A stretch of 55,010 nucleotides of DNA, from the NCBI RefSeq assembly GCF_003473295.1, contig NZ_QRMP01000019.1, positions 1-55,010 on the forward strand, read 5' to 3'. The position numbers and the translations under genes were made by a program. This document shows positions 24,702 through 34,284 of the stretch, in pieces. The stretch is from Parabacteroides sp. AM08-6 (GTDB lineage: Bacteria > Bacteroidota > Bacteroidia > Bacteroidales > Tannerellaceae). The stretch's first letter is position 1. Each line of letters begins with the position of its first letter. Below the pieces are notes generated by a model, which saw only the letters and a list, made by a program, of their open reading frames with translations, had not been told where the DNA came from and did not search any database.

Positions 24702-26448
24702 TCTCTTCTATATATTTTTCTTCTGCAATCTTACGGTCCAGTATCTCACTTTCTTTTCCTAACTCCTTCGCTTTCTTCCACTGCTCGACGGCATTTTCTT
24801 TATCGCCGAGCATAAAAAGGATGTCTCCGTAGTGGTCCACCAATTCAGAACTCTTAGTGGTGTCGTTGGCAAGCGCACTTTCGATATACATCTTGGCCAG
24901 TGTATAGCTACCTTGCACAAAGAAAATCCAGGCATACGTATCCAGATAAGTAGCATTATTAGGCTCCAGCTTGACACACTGCGCGCTCATACGCTCCGCT
25001 TTTTTCAGGTCTTTCTTCTCGAGAGAAAGGAAATAACTGTAGTTGTTCAGAACTACCACGTTCTTATCATTATACTTCAGAGCCTCGTCGTAAGACTTAT
25101 AAGCCTGTTCCATTTGCTTCATCTGGTAATAAATATCCCCTATCTGCCCGTAAAAGTCGGATTTCAATCCCAAGTTTTCGGCAGGTATAATATTCAGACC
25201 GGCATAATATACGTTTAATGCCTCCTGATACTTTTCCTGCTGATAATAAGCAATACCTAAATAAAAATAGTATTCGGGAGCATCAGGGAACAACTCTTGA
25301 CAACGGGTACAGATACGGATGATTTCCGGAATATCTTCCGATTTTAAAGCCAAATTCAACAATTGCTGCCAGGCAGGAGCATTATCCGGCTCCATCTCCG
25401 TAACCAGTTGAAGCTGGAAACGGGCTTCATCAATCTTTCCTTGCGCAATCAATAAACCGCCGTACATCTGTTTCAGGTCCGTATCCTCCGGATGTTGTTC
25501 AAGCAAAGTTTCGAAAAGGGCGTTGGCACTCTCGGTCCCTTTCTGTGTTTGCTGCAATTTCAGGATATACCGGGAGAGGATACCGACTTTGGTTTCCACA
25601 TCCAGTTTTTCATTAATCAAAGCATTGCGTATCTGCGTTTCGGCAGCTTCTTTATTACCCGTAACCTCATAATAGTTCGCCATGGATACTACATAATAAG
25701 GATTTTCCGGGTCAATGGCATGCGCTTTCTCATAACAGGCTAAGGCTTTGACGGTATCATTCTTTTCAAGATGCAAATCTCCTAGAATAATCTGGTAGCG
25801 GGATTGCATAGGAAACTTGTCTGCAAGTTTTTCTATTTCCTGAAAAGCTTTATCCGACTGTTCCAACGAATTATACAACTTATACTTTTGCATGGACAAT
25901 GCTTCGTTCATTCCGATGGACGACTCGAGAGCATCATAGGCATCGATTGCTTTTCCAATCTCGCCTTCTTGTGTAAGAGCATCGCCCAGATAATAGTTCA
26001 ATTCAGGTTTGGAAGGGAAATCTTTTACCAATTTCTCATATTCGTCTGCAGCTTCGGCATACATACCCAGGTTACGGCTCATCGTTGCCAAAGCCATCCG
26101 GTATGTGAAATTGTCGGAACTATAGGCAACCGCACGTCTCAACATCTCGAGCGACTTATCCGGACGGTTCAACTGGGCATAGAAAGAAGAGAGTTCATAT
26201 AACACAGATGAAGCAGTCGAATCGATTGCCAGACAATGATTAAACGCATCATAAGCGGCGTCAAACTTACCTGCCGTCTTCAAGTTTAACCCCTCGTAAA
26301 AGAAATAATCAAACTTCCGCTGATCGGCTTCACTTATTTTAGCAGGATGGAGCGGGCTAACGGGTTTATTATCTTCATCAGCCTGTACCTGCACTGTGCC
26401 TGCCAACAGCAATAAAATAAAAAATATATATTTCACTGACTTATACAT
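24685..26448 (-). CDS. Secreted tetratricopeptide repeat protein
   Basis: This 587-residue protein begins with a signal peptide (YIFFILLLLAGTVQVQADED) and then consists of about a dozen tetratricopeptide repeats from residue 45 to the end, for example AAYDAFNHCLAIDSTA, AIDAYDALESSIG and ALNVYYAGLNIIP. TPR arrays are protein-binding scaffolds; in this operon it likely sits in the periplasm and serves the DUF4292 lipoprotein or EnvC-like factor. It starts 5 bp after dut. No catalytic motif is seen. Confidence 0.85.
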   Translation of the reverse strand: MYKSVKYIFFILLLLAGTVQVQADEDNKPVSPLHPAKISEADQRKFDYFFYEGLNLKTAGKFDAAYDAFNHCLAIDSTASSVLYELSSFYAQLNRPDKSLEMLRRAVAYSSDNFTYRMALATMSRNLGMYAEAADEYEKLVKDFPSKPELNYYLGDALTQEGEIGKAIDAYDALESSIGMNEALSMQKYKLYNSLEQSDKAFQEIEKLADKFPMQSRYQIILGDLHLEKNDTVKALACYEKAHAIDPENPYYVVSMANYYEVTGNKEAAETQIRNALINEKLDVETKVGILSRYILKLQQTQKGTESANALFETLLEQHPEDTDLKQMYGGLLIAQGKIDEARFQLQLVTEMEPDNAPAWQQLLNLALKSEDIPEIIRICTRCQELFPDAPEYYFYLGIAYYQQEKYQEALNVYYAGLNIIPAENLGLKSDFYGQIGDIYYQMKQMEQAYKSYDEALKYNDKNVVVLNNYSYFLSLEKKDLKKAERMSAQCVKLEPNNATYLDTYAWIFFVQGSYTLAKMYIESALANDTTKSSELVDHYGDILFMLGDKENAVEQWKKAKELGKESEILDRKIAEEKYIEENVENK

Positions 26449-26453
26449 ATCGA

Positions 26454-26888
26454 TTACTCCTTTCCTGTATGCCCGAAACCTCCGGCACCTCGCTCGGTAT
26501 CATCCAATACTTCAACCGGCTGCCAGTTGACTTGGCAATGGGTAGCGATTACCATTTGGCAGATACGCTCTCCGTCGTTCACGGTAAAAGGTTCGGAAGA
26601 GAGGTTTACCAGGATAATACCGATTTCCCCGCGATAGTCGGCATCGATAGTTCCCGGTGTATTCAACAGGGTAATGCCATGCTTCAGAGCCAGACCACTA
26701 CGGGGGCGCATTTGCGCTTCATAGCCTTCAGGCAATGAAATATACAGGCCGGTTGGTATTAACTTACGTTCCAACGGCTTCAGGACAACCGGTTCCGTCA
26801 GGTTTGCACGAATATCCATTCCTGCCGATAGCGGAGTAGCATATTGTGGCAGAGGATGATGTGACTTATTTACAATCTTTACTTCCAT
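26454..26888 (-). CDS. dut: dUTP diphosphatase
   Basis: Dut hydrolyses dUTP to dUMP, keeping uracil out of DNA and feeding dTMP synthesis. All five trimeric-dUTPase motifs are present: [34 protein letters not shown], a fourth around [10 protein letters not shown], and the C-terminal [11 protein letters not shown] chose the ATG at 26886-26888 (144 residues, [11 protein letters not shown]). The frame can be extended 7 codons to a TTG, but an exact -7 box (26896-26903) lies inside that extension, so the mRNA should begin almost at the ATG. It heads the dut, TPR, DUF4292, envC unit, 5 bp before the TPR gene. Confidence 0.93.
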   Translation of the reverse strand: MEVKIVNKSHHPLPQYATPLSAGMDIRANLTEPVVLKPLERKLIPTGLYISLPEGYEAQMRPRSGLALKHGITLLNTPGTIDADYRGEIGIILVNLSSEPFTVNDGERICQMVIATHCQVNWQPVEVLDDTERGAGGFGHTGKE

Positions 26889-26895
26889 AATGTTA

Positions 26896-26903
26896 CAAAG
26901 GTA
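26896..26903 (-). promoter_or_regulatory. -7 box of dut, predicts an almost leaderless mRNA
   Basis: The minus strand reads TACCTTTG, an exact TAnnTTTG match, only 7 bp before the dut ATG. Confidence 0.5.
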
Positions 26904-26987
26904 ATCCAAATTGACAATGAACAGTTGGCTATTGACAATTATTAGTACAATCCGCCTCCATCGTCAGTTTCGATTTTTCGAATTTTA

Positions 26988-28823
26988 TTAATCGCTCCAA
27001 TCCCCGTTCTCTTTTATCAATTGAACAAGACGTTCAACAGCTTCGTCTTCGGGTATATTTTTTAATACACAAGTTTTCCCCTTATACAAACTAATTTGTC
27101 CACGCCCGGCTCCTACATATCCGTAATCGGCATCAGCCATTTCGCCGGGACCGTTTACGATACATCCCATAATACCGATTTTCAGTCCTTTCAGGTGTGA
27201 AGTCGCCTCTTTGATACGGGCAATTGTTGTCTGCAAATCATACAATGTACGTCCGCAACTGGGGCATGAAATATATTCGGTTTTACTGATACGGGTACGG
27301 GTTGCCTGCAAAATACCGAACATACAGCTATCGCCAACCATAGCTTCGCCACCTTCGTTGTGTAACATAATACCATCCCCAAAGCCGTCCAGCAATAATG
27401 CACCAAAATCGGCAGCCGACTTTAATTGCAATGCTTCTACATCCGTTTCCCGATAATCCCGATGAAGAATTACAGGAACATCGCAACCGGCGGCCAGCAA
27501 TTTATGCAAAGCTGCACGTTGAGCACCCAATCCGTTCTGATGGTATGTACTAAGAATTACAACCGTACATTTATCTTGCTTCAACAATTCCATCGTATGT
27601 TCCGTCAGGTCATTATTTGTCAGACGAATAAACTTCAAAGGGGTCTGGTAATCTTTCAATTCTTCTATTTCGGAAGCGATGAAAAAAGGAAAAGCATTCG
27701 GACGTTCTTTCCAGAAATGAGCGTCTACAAGCAAGCGAAAGTTATCCGGAAGATTTTCCGGGTCTTCCTTTCCTATATATATATAGTCCGGAAGAAAAGA
27801 ATAATCAAATTCAAAGTCTCCATTCCCCCGGTCAGAGATAACAACAGGGGGAAAGTTTCCTCCTATTCCCTCCGTCACACGGCTGGCGCGGCGACTCACA
27901 TTGATTGGGTCATAGCCCGGAGCCAATGAAGCAGAAATCGGAGTATGTCCTTCACGCTCCAAAATATAATCGACAAGTTTGCGGGCAACCGGTATTTCCG
28001 CCTCCGGGTCCTCACTCAAGGATACACGAATAGTATCTCCAATACCATCGGACAGCAATGTACCGATGCCGACTGCACTCTTGATACGCCCATCTTCCCC
28101 ATCTCCGGCTTCCGTCACACCCAGATGCAACGGATAATACATTTCTTCGGCCTCCATCGTTTGAACCAACAAACGAACCGTTTTCACCATCACAACCGTA
28201 TTGGAAGCTTTGATGGAGATAACGACATCGGTAAAATTCTCATCCCGGCATATACGCAGAAACTCCATACAGGAAGCAACCATGCCTTCCGGAGTATCAC
28301 CGTACCGGCTCATGATACGGTCGGATAATGAACCATGATTCACACCGATGCGAATGGCTGTTCCATGCTCTTTGCAAATATTCAGGAAAGGGACAAATCG
28401 CTCGCGTATCTTCTGTAGCTCTGCGGCATATTCTTCGTCAGTATATTCCAGCAAATCGAATGTTTTTACTTTATCAACATAATTACCGGGATTAATACGA
28501 ACTTTCTCCACTTCTTCCGCTGCGGCATCGGCTGCACGAGGATTAAAGTGAATATCAGCCACTAACGGGGTTGTATATCCGGCTGCATTCAATTCCTTAC
28601 GAATAACACCCAGATTGCGGGCTTCGCGCTCTCCCTGTGCAGTAAACCGCACATATTCGGAACCGGCCTCTATCATACGGATAGCCTGCAGAACAGCAGC
28701 CTCCGTATCCATTGTCGACACGTTTGCCATGGACTGGATACGTATCGGATTATCATCTCCCAGCGGAGTACTTCCTATATGGACTACAGACGATTGACGA
28801 CGATTGTAATTAAAATAATCCAT
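26988..28823 (-). CDS. ispG: 4-hydroxy-3-methylbut-2-enyl diphosphate synthase, long form
   Basis: IspG (GcpE) is the iron-sulfur enzyme of the non-mevalonate isoprenoid pathway that makes HMBPP from methylerythritol cyclodiphosphate. The N-terminal TIM barrel starts with PIRIQSMANVSTMDTEAAV and includes VADIHFNPRAA and RINPGNYVDK. The C-terminal domain carries the cluster cysteines in CPSCGRTLYDLQ and GIMGCIVNGPGEMADADYG. At 611 residues it is the three-domain form with a large insert, as in plants and Bacteroidetes, against about 370 in E. coli. It lies 87 bp downstream of purE in the rpoN to ispG run. Confidence 0.95.
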   Translation of the reverse strand: MDYFNYNRRQSSVVHIGSTPLGDDNPIRIQSMANVSTMDTEAAVLQAIRMIEAGSEYVRFTAQGEREARNLGVIRKELNAAGYTTPLVADIHFNPRAADAAAEEVEKVRINPGNYVDKVKTFDLLEYTDEEYAAELQKIRERFVPFLNICKEHGTAIRIGVNHGSLSDRIMSRYGDTPEGMVASCMEFLRICRDENFTDVVISIKASNTVVMVKTVRLLVQTMEAEEMYYPLHLGVTEAGDGEDGRIKSAVGIGTLLSDGIGDTIRVSLSEDPEAEIPVARKLVDYILEREGHTPISASLAPGYDPINVSRRASRVTEGIGGNFPPVVISDRGNGDFEFDYSFLPDYIYIGKEDPENLPDNFRLLVDAHFWKERPNAFPFFIASEIEELKDYQTPLKFIRLTNNDLTEHTMELLKQDKCTVVILSTYHQNGLGAQRAALHKLLAAGCDVPVILHRDYRETDVEALQLKSAADFGALLLDGFGDGIMLHNEGGEAMVGDSCMFGILQATRTRISKTEYISCPSCGRTLYDLQTTIARIKEATSHLKGLKIGIMGCIVNGPGEMADADYGYVGAGRGQISLYKGKTCVLKNIPEDEAVERLVQLIKENGDWSD

Positions 28824-28910
28824 TTACAAATAACTTGGATTTATACTTTAGAAAGTGAATGATGATTTAAAAGAATAAATCATCATTCATTATTTCAAAA
28901 CAACTCTTGG

Positions 28911-29417
28911 TTAATTTGTTTTATATTTAAAAGAAACCTTTGCCAGTTCCTCGTTTGCTTTAACGATTTTCTTCTTCAGGTTTTCCTTATAAGCGGCGAG
29001 TTTGTCTTGAAGCTGTTCATCCCCTACGGCAAGCATTTGAACAGCCAGAATACCGGCATTAAGCGCACCATTGATACCGACTGTGGCTACGGGGATTCCC
29101 GGAGGCATCTGGACAATTGCCAACAGGGCATCCATACCATCGAGCGTAGAATTGATAGGTACCCCTATCACAGGTACTGTTGTCATAGATGCAATCACTC
29201 CGCACAAATGAGCAGCCATACCGGCAGCAGCGATGATAACCTTGATACCACGGCTTTTTGCTCCTTTTGCAAAAACTTCTACTTCGGCAGGCGTACGATG
29301 AGCCGACAAAGCATGCATTTCAAATGGAATTTCCATTTCGTCGAGCAGTTTTGCCGCTTTCTCCATAACGGGCAGGTCGGATGTACTGCCCATAATAATA
29401 CTTACTATAGGTGTCAT
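28911..29417 (-). CDS. purE: N5-carboxyaminoimidazole ribonucleotide mutase
   Basis: PurE class I converts N5-CAIR to CAIR in purine synthesis. SIIMGSTSDLPVMEKAAKLL and HALSAHRTPAEV are the substrate-binding motifs; AAAGMAAHLCGVIAS and PVIGVPINSTLDGMDALLAIVQMP are also diagnostic. I chose the ATG at 29415-29417 (168 residues, MTPIVSIIMGSTS); the longer frame begins at a TTG that overlaps the end of gcvH. The gap to gcvH is then 25 bp, so the two are cotranscribed. Confidence 0.94.
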   Translation of the reverse strand: MTPIVSIIMGSTSDLPVMEKAAKLLDEMEIPFEMHALSAHRTPAEVEVFAKGAKSRGIKVIIAAAGMAAHLCGVIASMTTVPVIGVPINSTLDGMDALLAIVQMPPGIPVATVGINGALNAGILAVQMLAVGDEQLQDKLAAYKENLKKKIVKANEELAKVSFKYKTN

Positions 29418-29442
29418 ATTTCTTATTTTATAAACGCTGTCC

Positions 29443-29823
29443 TTATTTAGCAATCAACTTTTCGTATTCTGCTGCGGACAACAAATCATCCAATTCGGAA
29501 GGATCCGATACGGAAATCTTTATCAACCAGCCATTGCCATAAACATCTTCATTCACCAATTCAGGTTTGTCGTCCAGTTCAGCGTTTGCTTCAATCACTT
29601 CACCTGTTACAGGCATAAACAAATCGGATACGGTCTTCACTGCTTCGATAGTACCGAACACCTCTTCTTTTGCAACTGTTTCGCCCTCTGTTGTAATGTC
29701 GACGAAAACAATTTCACCCAGTTCTTTTTGAGCATAATCTGTAATACCTACATAAGCAATATCACCTTCTACACGGATCCATTCATGATCTTTTGTGTAC
29801 TTTAAATCTGCAGGAAAATTCAT
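29443..29823 (-). CDS. gcvH: Glycine cleavage system H protein
   Basis: GcvH is the lipoyl carrier that shuttles the aminomethyl group between the P, T and L proteins of glycine cleavage. The 126-residue length is typical. [21 protein letters not shown] is the N-terminal signature, and K63 in [12 protein letters not shown] is the lipoylated lysine. The other gcv genes are not in the window. The gene lies 16 bp after the PAP2-like gene and 25 bp before purE. Confidence 0.95.
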   Translation of the reverse strand: MNFPADLKYTKDHEWIRVEGDIAYVGITDYAQKELGEIVFVDITTEGETVAKEEVFGTIEAVKTVSDLFMPVTGEVIEANAELDDKPELVNEDVYGNGWLIKISVSDPSELDDLLSAAEYEKLIAK

Positions 29824-29839
29824 AATTTTAGTGTTTTTA

Positions 29840-30460
29840 TTAGATGAATAAATATATATAACTTAAAAATGAGGAGACAAAGGTACATATAAATCCGAGA
29901 CAAAACCCTGCATACACTTGCATGGACGTATGTCTTTTCAGAAAGATACGCGAAGTCCCCACCAATCCGGCTATCACAATCACAATAATAAAGGTCCAAT
30001 AAGGATTCATCAAATGGATACGGGAAATCCCCATAATCCCTCCCAACAATCCGCCCACTCCCAGCATATGGGCACTTATTTTCCAGTAAAAGTTAATCAG
30101 CATCGCCAGTAATAATGCGACACTGGCCCCTACCAGCAGAGACAAGAGCCAAAACGGAAGCATCATTTTATACATATAAAAGACACATACCAAGATTGAA
30201 GTGATTAGTATCAGATATGGGACTACCCGCTCCTTGCGGTCAGACAACTCCAAGTCACCGGCTGCGCCACTTCGTACCATCATATAAATAAACAGCCCCG
30301 GAATAACCGCAGTCGACAAAAAAGCCCCCCCTATAAGCAGCAATTTCATTGCCGGAGGATAGATGGTCAGGTACGTAAACATAAGAGCCAAAATTACGCC
30401 ATACGTAACCATCAATAAAGGATGGAACATTCCGGATACTATGTTTGATAATAGTTTCAT
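29840..30460 (-). CDS. PAP2-like integral membrane protein
   Basis: This 206-residue polytopic protein has about six hydrophobic segments. The [20 protein letters not shown] and [18 protein letters not shown] blocks resemble the second and third phosphatase motifs (SxH and Rx5Hx3D) of PAP2-type lipid phosphatases, with Q replacing the expected position before V and no clear first KX6RP motif. It may act on a polyprenyl or phospholipid phosphate, or may be inactive. It starts 11 bp after rpoN and ends 16 bp before gcvH. Confidence 0.7.
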   Translation of the reverse strand: MKLLSNIVSGMFHPLLMVTYGVILALMFTYLTIYPPAMKLLLIGGAFLSTAVIPGLFIYMMVRSGAAGDLELSDRKERVVPYLILITSILVCVFYMYKMMLPFWLLSLLVGASVALLLAMLINFYWKISAHMLGVGGLLGGIMGISRIHLMNPYWTFIIVIVIAGLVGTSRIFLKRHTSMQVYAGFCLGFICTFVSSFLSYIYLFI

Positions 30461-30471
30461 GTGCTTAAATT

Positions 30472-31929
30472 TTATATTTCTTTTCTGAGCCGTGCAACCG
30501 GAATATCCAATTGCTCACGGTATTTAGCGACTGTACGACGGGCGATGATATATCCTTTTTCTTTCAAAATAGCGGCCAGTTCCTCATCCGTCAACGGTTT
30601 GCGCTTATCTTCATTGTCGATATACTCTTCCATTATCTTTTTAACTTCACGAGTGGAAATCTCTTCACCACTATCCGTCTGCATTGATTCTGAGAAGAAG
30701 TATTTCAAAGGATAAATACCGAAATTAGTCTGTACATACTTACTGTTGCTGACACGCGAAATCGTCGAGATGTCATATCCGGCCCGCTCGGCCACATCTT
30801 TCAATATCATCGGACGAAGAGTCGTTTCGTCTCCTGTCAGGAAAAAATCACGTTGCAGGAGAATTATTGCTTCCATCGTACGCTGCAAAGTTTCCTGCCG
30901 TTGCCTGATAGCATCGATAAACCATTGTGCCGAGTCCAGCTTTTGCTTAACAAACTGTACAGCTTCGCGCATTTTGTTTGTCTGATTAGCTTTATTACCG
31001 GCATAATCTTGAAACATTTCCGCATATTCCCGATTGATACGCAAATCCGGTATATCCCGGTTGTTCATGCTTAATATCAATTCACCATTAACAGCTTCCA
31101 CCAAAAAATCAGGAATAACCTGGCTCATCGCTGTTTCCATAGAACCGCCCCAACTACCACAAGGTTTAGGATCGAGTGCTGTTATTTCGTGAATAGCTTT
31201 TTTCAATGCCGTTTCATCAATTCCCAACCCACGCAATATCTTTTCATAATGTTTACGGGTGAATTCTTCAAAATAATCGGTTAAGACACGAATAGCCAGT
31301 TCCACTTCCGCCGTTTTCTCCTTGCGATCAAGCTGCAAAAGCAGGCATTCCTGCAAATTGCGGGCACCAACTCCAGCCGGGTCGAGGTCCTGTATAATGG
31401 CTAATACTTTTTCTATCTCCTTCTCTTTTACGTCCTGTCCGGCTTGGAAAACCAAATCATCTGCTATCGCAGACAAATCACGGCGCAGATACCCGTCATC
31501 GTCAATATTGCCAATAATATATTCGGCAATACGAACCCTTTTCTCCGATAAATTGCGGAGTCCCAGCTGCTGCAATAAATATTCGTTCAGGGATTGACTG
31601 ACAGAAAAAGGTATATCCTCCTTTTTCTCTGCGCGTTCACTTAATTCACGGAGTTTATAATCGGGAATATCATCTTCACTCATATAATCACCCAAGGAAA
31701 GGTCCACATCGGCATCCGCTTCTCCGGAAACACCTTCTTCAACATCACCGTCAGCACGTTCAAAGTCTTCAGTAACCTCTTTCCCCTCTTCCAGAGCCGG
31801 ATTATCCTCCAGTTCATGCTTGACACGTTCTTCCAATTCAATAGCCGGAAGTTCCAAAAGACGTATCAGCTGTATTTGCTGAGGAGATAGTTTTTGCTGT
31901 AACTTTTGTTGTAACTGTTGCTTCAACAT
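30472..31929 (-). CDS. rpoN: RNA polymerase sigma-54 factor
   Basis: This 485-residue sigma factor of the RpoN family directs transcription that depends on AAA+ enhancer-binding activators. The glutamine-rich N-terminus (LKQQLQQKLQQKLSPQQIQL) is the activator-response region I, followed by an acidic region and the core-binding domain. The C-terminal RpoN box ARRTVAKYRE (463-472) recognises the -24 promoter element. It is first in a tight same-strand run: rpoN, PAP2-like, gcvH, purE, ispG. An exact -7 box is 24 bp upstream. Confidence 0.95.
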   Translation of the reverse strand: MLKQQLQQKLQQKLSPQQIQLIRLLELPAIELEERVKHELEDNPALEEGKEVTEDFERADGDVEEGVSGEADADVDLSLGDYMSEDDIPDYKLRELSERAEKKEDIPFSVSQSLNEYLLQQLGLRNLSEKRVRIAEYIIGNIDDDGYLRRDLSAIADDLVFQAGQDVKEKEIEKVLAIIQDLDPAGVGARNLQECLLLQLDRKEKTAEVELAIRVLTDYFEEFTRKHYEKILRGLGIDETALKKAIHEITALDPKPCGSWGGSMETAMSQVIPDFLVEAVNGELILSMNNRDIPDLRINREYAEMFQDYAGNKANQTNKMREAVQFVKQKLDSAQWFIDAIRQRQETLQRTMEAIILLQRDFFLTGDETTLRPMILKDVAERAGYDISTISRVSNSKYVQTNFGIYPLKYFFSESMQTDSGEEISTREVKKIMEEYIDNEDKRKPLTDEELAAILKEKGYIIARRTVAKYREQLDIPVARLRKEI

Positions 31930-31953
31930 AATTTCTTATAATGTTAGAACATG

Positions 31954-31961
31954 CAAATATA
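31954..31961 (-). promoter_or_regulatory. -7 box of the rpoN promoter
   Basis: The minus strand reads TATATTTG, an exact TAnnTTTG match, 24 bp before the rpoN ATG. Confidence 0.5.
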
Positions 31962-32068
31962 ACTTTTTACCACGAACAGCCTTTACATTAAAAATATAAT
32001 TGTTCTAAAGAAAAAGCGGAAAACAACATTTAACCCCACAAAATCATATAACTATCAAAAGATATTTC

Positions 32069-32076
32069 TATTTTTG
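32069..32076 (+). promoter_or_regulatory. -7 box of the histidine kinase gene
   Basis: TATTTTTG is an exact TAnnTTTG match 33 bp before the ATG at 32110, in the divergent spacer with rpoN. Confidence 0.5.
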
Positions 32077-32109
32077 TGAATAGAAAAGCTATCAATTGAA
32101 TTACATAGA

Positions 32110-34272
32110 ATGCCATACAATCAATTAACAAAAAAAGAACTTATCCGGCTATTGGAAGAGAAAGACCGGAAAGTAGAACAACGCCGGAACAATCATGTTT
32201 CCCAGACTTCCAATATTAAACGTATCATATCGGAAGTATTAATCCTTTTGTTCAATGAAGAGAACCGGCCGATAGAGAAGTCTATGCGCCTACTGCTAAA
32301 CTTCTTCGATGCGGATTGGGGATATATTGCAATTTTTGAAGAAAATAACCGGATAGCTTATTTTCCGTGCGAAGTGACCAGTTCATATATCGAGACGCCT
32401 AAAGATGACCGGAACCAACTAACTTACAGTACAATGCCATGGATTATCAATACCGTTAAATCCGGAGAGGATATTGTCCTTTGCGACATTGACGACCTCC
32501 CGCCGGAAGCACATACCGACAAATTGTTATTACAAGAACAGGAACTCAAGTCCTTGCTGATTATTCCATTGACATTCCACAATAAAGTGCAAGGATTTAT
32601 CGGCTTCGATTCCATCCGGACCCATCGGAAATGGACAACAACGGAAGTCGAAGATATGCATCTGATTGCCAGCATCTTCTCCATATTGATAGAACGGTGG
32701 CAAACAGAAGAAAAAGAAGAGAAATCCAGAAAACTTCTATCCGAATTAAGTACCAAGTTCCAGCTGTTCTTTAACAATCTTCCTATCGGAGTGGAATTAT
32801 ATGACTCCGATGGTTATTTAATAGATGTAAACGAAGCTGATTTACAAATTTTCGGGACTACACGCGAACAAATAATCGGTATCAACCTTTTTGAAAATCC
32901 AGCCGTTCCCGTCCGGATATTAGAGAGTATAAAAAAAGGAAGAGCTTTTAGTTTTCCTTTAATCTACCAATTTGATAAAATACACAAGGCTAATTACTAC
33001 GTTTCAAGCCTAGCCGGACAAGAAAAGCACCTGCTCATAAAAGGTTTTGGACTGAATGATTCAGATTCCGGACGCATCGGATACCTGTTTATCATCTCCG
33101 ACAATACAGAAAAGCAACTAAAAGATGCGCAGACACAAAATAATTTGGCGATACTGAAAGCCGTCTTACTTTCAGGGAGTTCCATTGTCGGAGAATATGA
33201 CGTTGAAAAAGGAACATTTTATATCGATCCCGTACTGAATGATCATCAGAACAATAACAAACTGTTCTCATACATGCAGAAACATAATACTTTATCATTT
33301 AAAGAACTGATAAACATTAGTTATGCTTCCGGACATATCAGCACTCTCTACCGGGTCATTGACGGGACACAAGATAATTGCAGTTTTACTTGTCGGACCA
33401 CCATCGAAAACGAAACTATTTGGATACGTTTTAATGCTTTGGCCTACACCATAAATGGGCATAAGCGCCCCAATAAGGTTATTTGCCATCTTACTGATAT
33501 TTCTGAAGAAAAACTTCTGGAAGAAAAATTACGACATGCCGAATATGAAACCCGTCAATCCGAACAAGAAATACAAAAGGTCAAAGAAGCTGACAAATTA
33601 AAATCAGCTTTCCTGGCCAATATGAGTCATGAAATACGCACTCCGCTGAATGCGATTATCGGTTTCTCGAACATTATTACCGAAACCGACGACAAAGAAG
33701 AAAAGGAAGAATATATAAATATCATCAATAAAAACAGTGACTTGCTCCTACGCTTGATTACTGATATTCTGGATTTCTCCAAAATAGAGTCCGGTATACT
33801 CGACTATACGCTGACAGACGTCAGTCTGAAAGAAATCCTGCTCGAACAGTATCAGGTTCATGCGCTAAAAATGCCTCCGGCAGTTAAATTAATTTGCGAC
33901 AGAGATAAATTACCTGATATTATTCTGAATACCGACCCTAAACGTATTACCCAAGTTATTTCCAACCTTATCTCCAATGCGACTAAGTTTACGGAAGAAG
34001 GTTCTATCACACTCTCTTACCGTATCATAGAGAAACGGGTATTGGTTGAAGTTATAGACACCGGAATCGGTATTGCACCGGAAAACAGAAATGCCATCTT
34101 CGAACGTTTTGTAAAGATAAACAGTTTCAAACAAGGAACAGGCCTCGGATTGACTATTTGCAAGACAATTATCGAGGCCTTGGGCGGAACCATTGGAGTC
34201 GATTCGGAACAAGGAAAAGGCTCACGTTTCTGGTTTACATTACCTTGTAAAGAGGAAGAGATTACCAACTAA
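32110..34272 (+). CDS. Soluble sensor histidine kinase with GAF and PAS domains
   Basis: This 720-residue kinase has no transmembrane segment, so it senses a cytoplasmic signal. A GAF-like domain spans about residues 40-195 and a PAS domain about 215-340. A second PAS-like region (about 345-465) follows, then a coiled linker. The HisKA domain has the phospho-acceptor H507 in LANMSHEIRTPLNAIIGFS. The ATPase domain has the N box around ISNLISNATKF (617-627), DTGIGI (650-655) and GTGLGL (676-681). No receiver domain is attached and no response regulator is adjacent, so it is an orphan kinase. It converges with the beta-helix gene, 12 bp apart. Confidence 0.92.
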   Translation: MPYNQLTKKELIRLLEEKDRKVEQRRNNHVSQTSNIKRIISEVLILLFNEENRPIEKSMRLLLNFFDADWGYIAIFEENNRIAYFPCEVTSSYIETPKDDRNQLTYSTMPWIINTVKSGEDIVLCDIDDLPPEAHTDKLLLQEQELKSLLIIPLTFHNKVQGFIGFDSIRTHRKWTTTEVEDMHLIASIFSILIERWQTEEKEEKSRKLLSELSTKFQLFFNNLPIGVELYDSDGYLIDVNEADLQIFGTTREQIIGINLFENPAVPVRILESIKKGRAFSFPLIYQFDKIHKANYYVSSLAGQEKHLLIKGFGLNDSDSGRIGYLFIISDNTEKQLKDAQTQNNLAILKAVLLSGSSIVGEYDVEKGTFYIDPVLNDHQNNNKLFSYMQKHNTLSFKELINISYASGHISTLYRVIDGTQDNCSFTCRTTIENETIWIRFNALAYTINGHKRPNKVICHLTDISEEKLLEEKLRHAEYETRQSEQEIQKVKEADKLKSAFLANMSHEIRTPLNAIIGFSNIITETDDKEEKEEYINIINKNSDLLLRLITDILDFSKIESGILDYTLTDVSLKEILLEQYQVHALKMPPAVKLICDRDKLPDIILNTDPKRITQVISNLISNATKFTEEGSITLSYRIIEKRVLVEVIDTGIGIAPENRNAIFERFVKINSFKQGTGLGLTICKTIIEALGGTIGVDSEQGKGSRFWFTLPCKEEEITN

Positions 34273-34284
34273 TCCCCAAACAGT

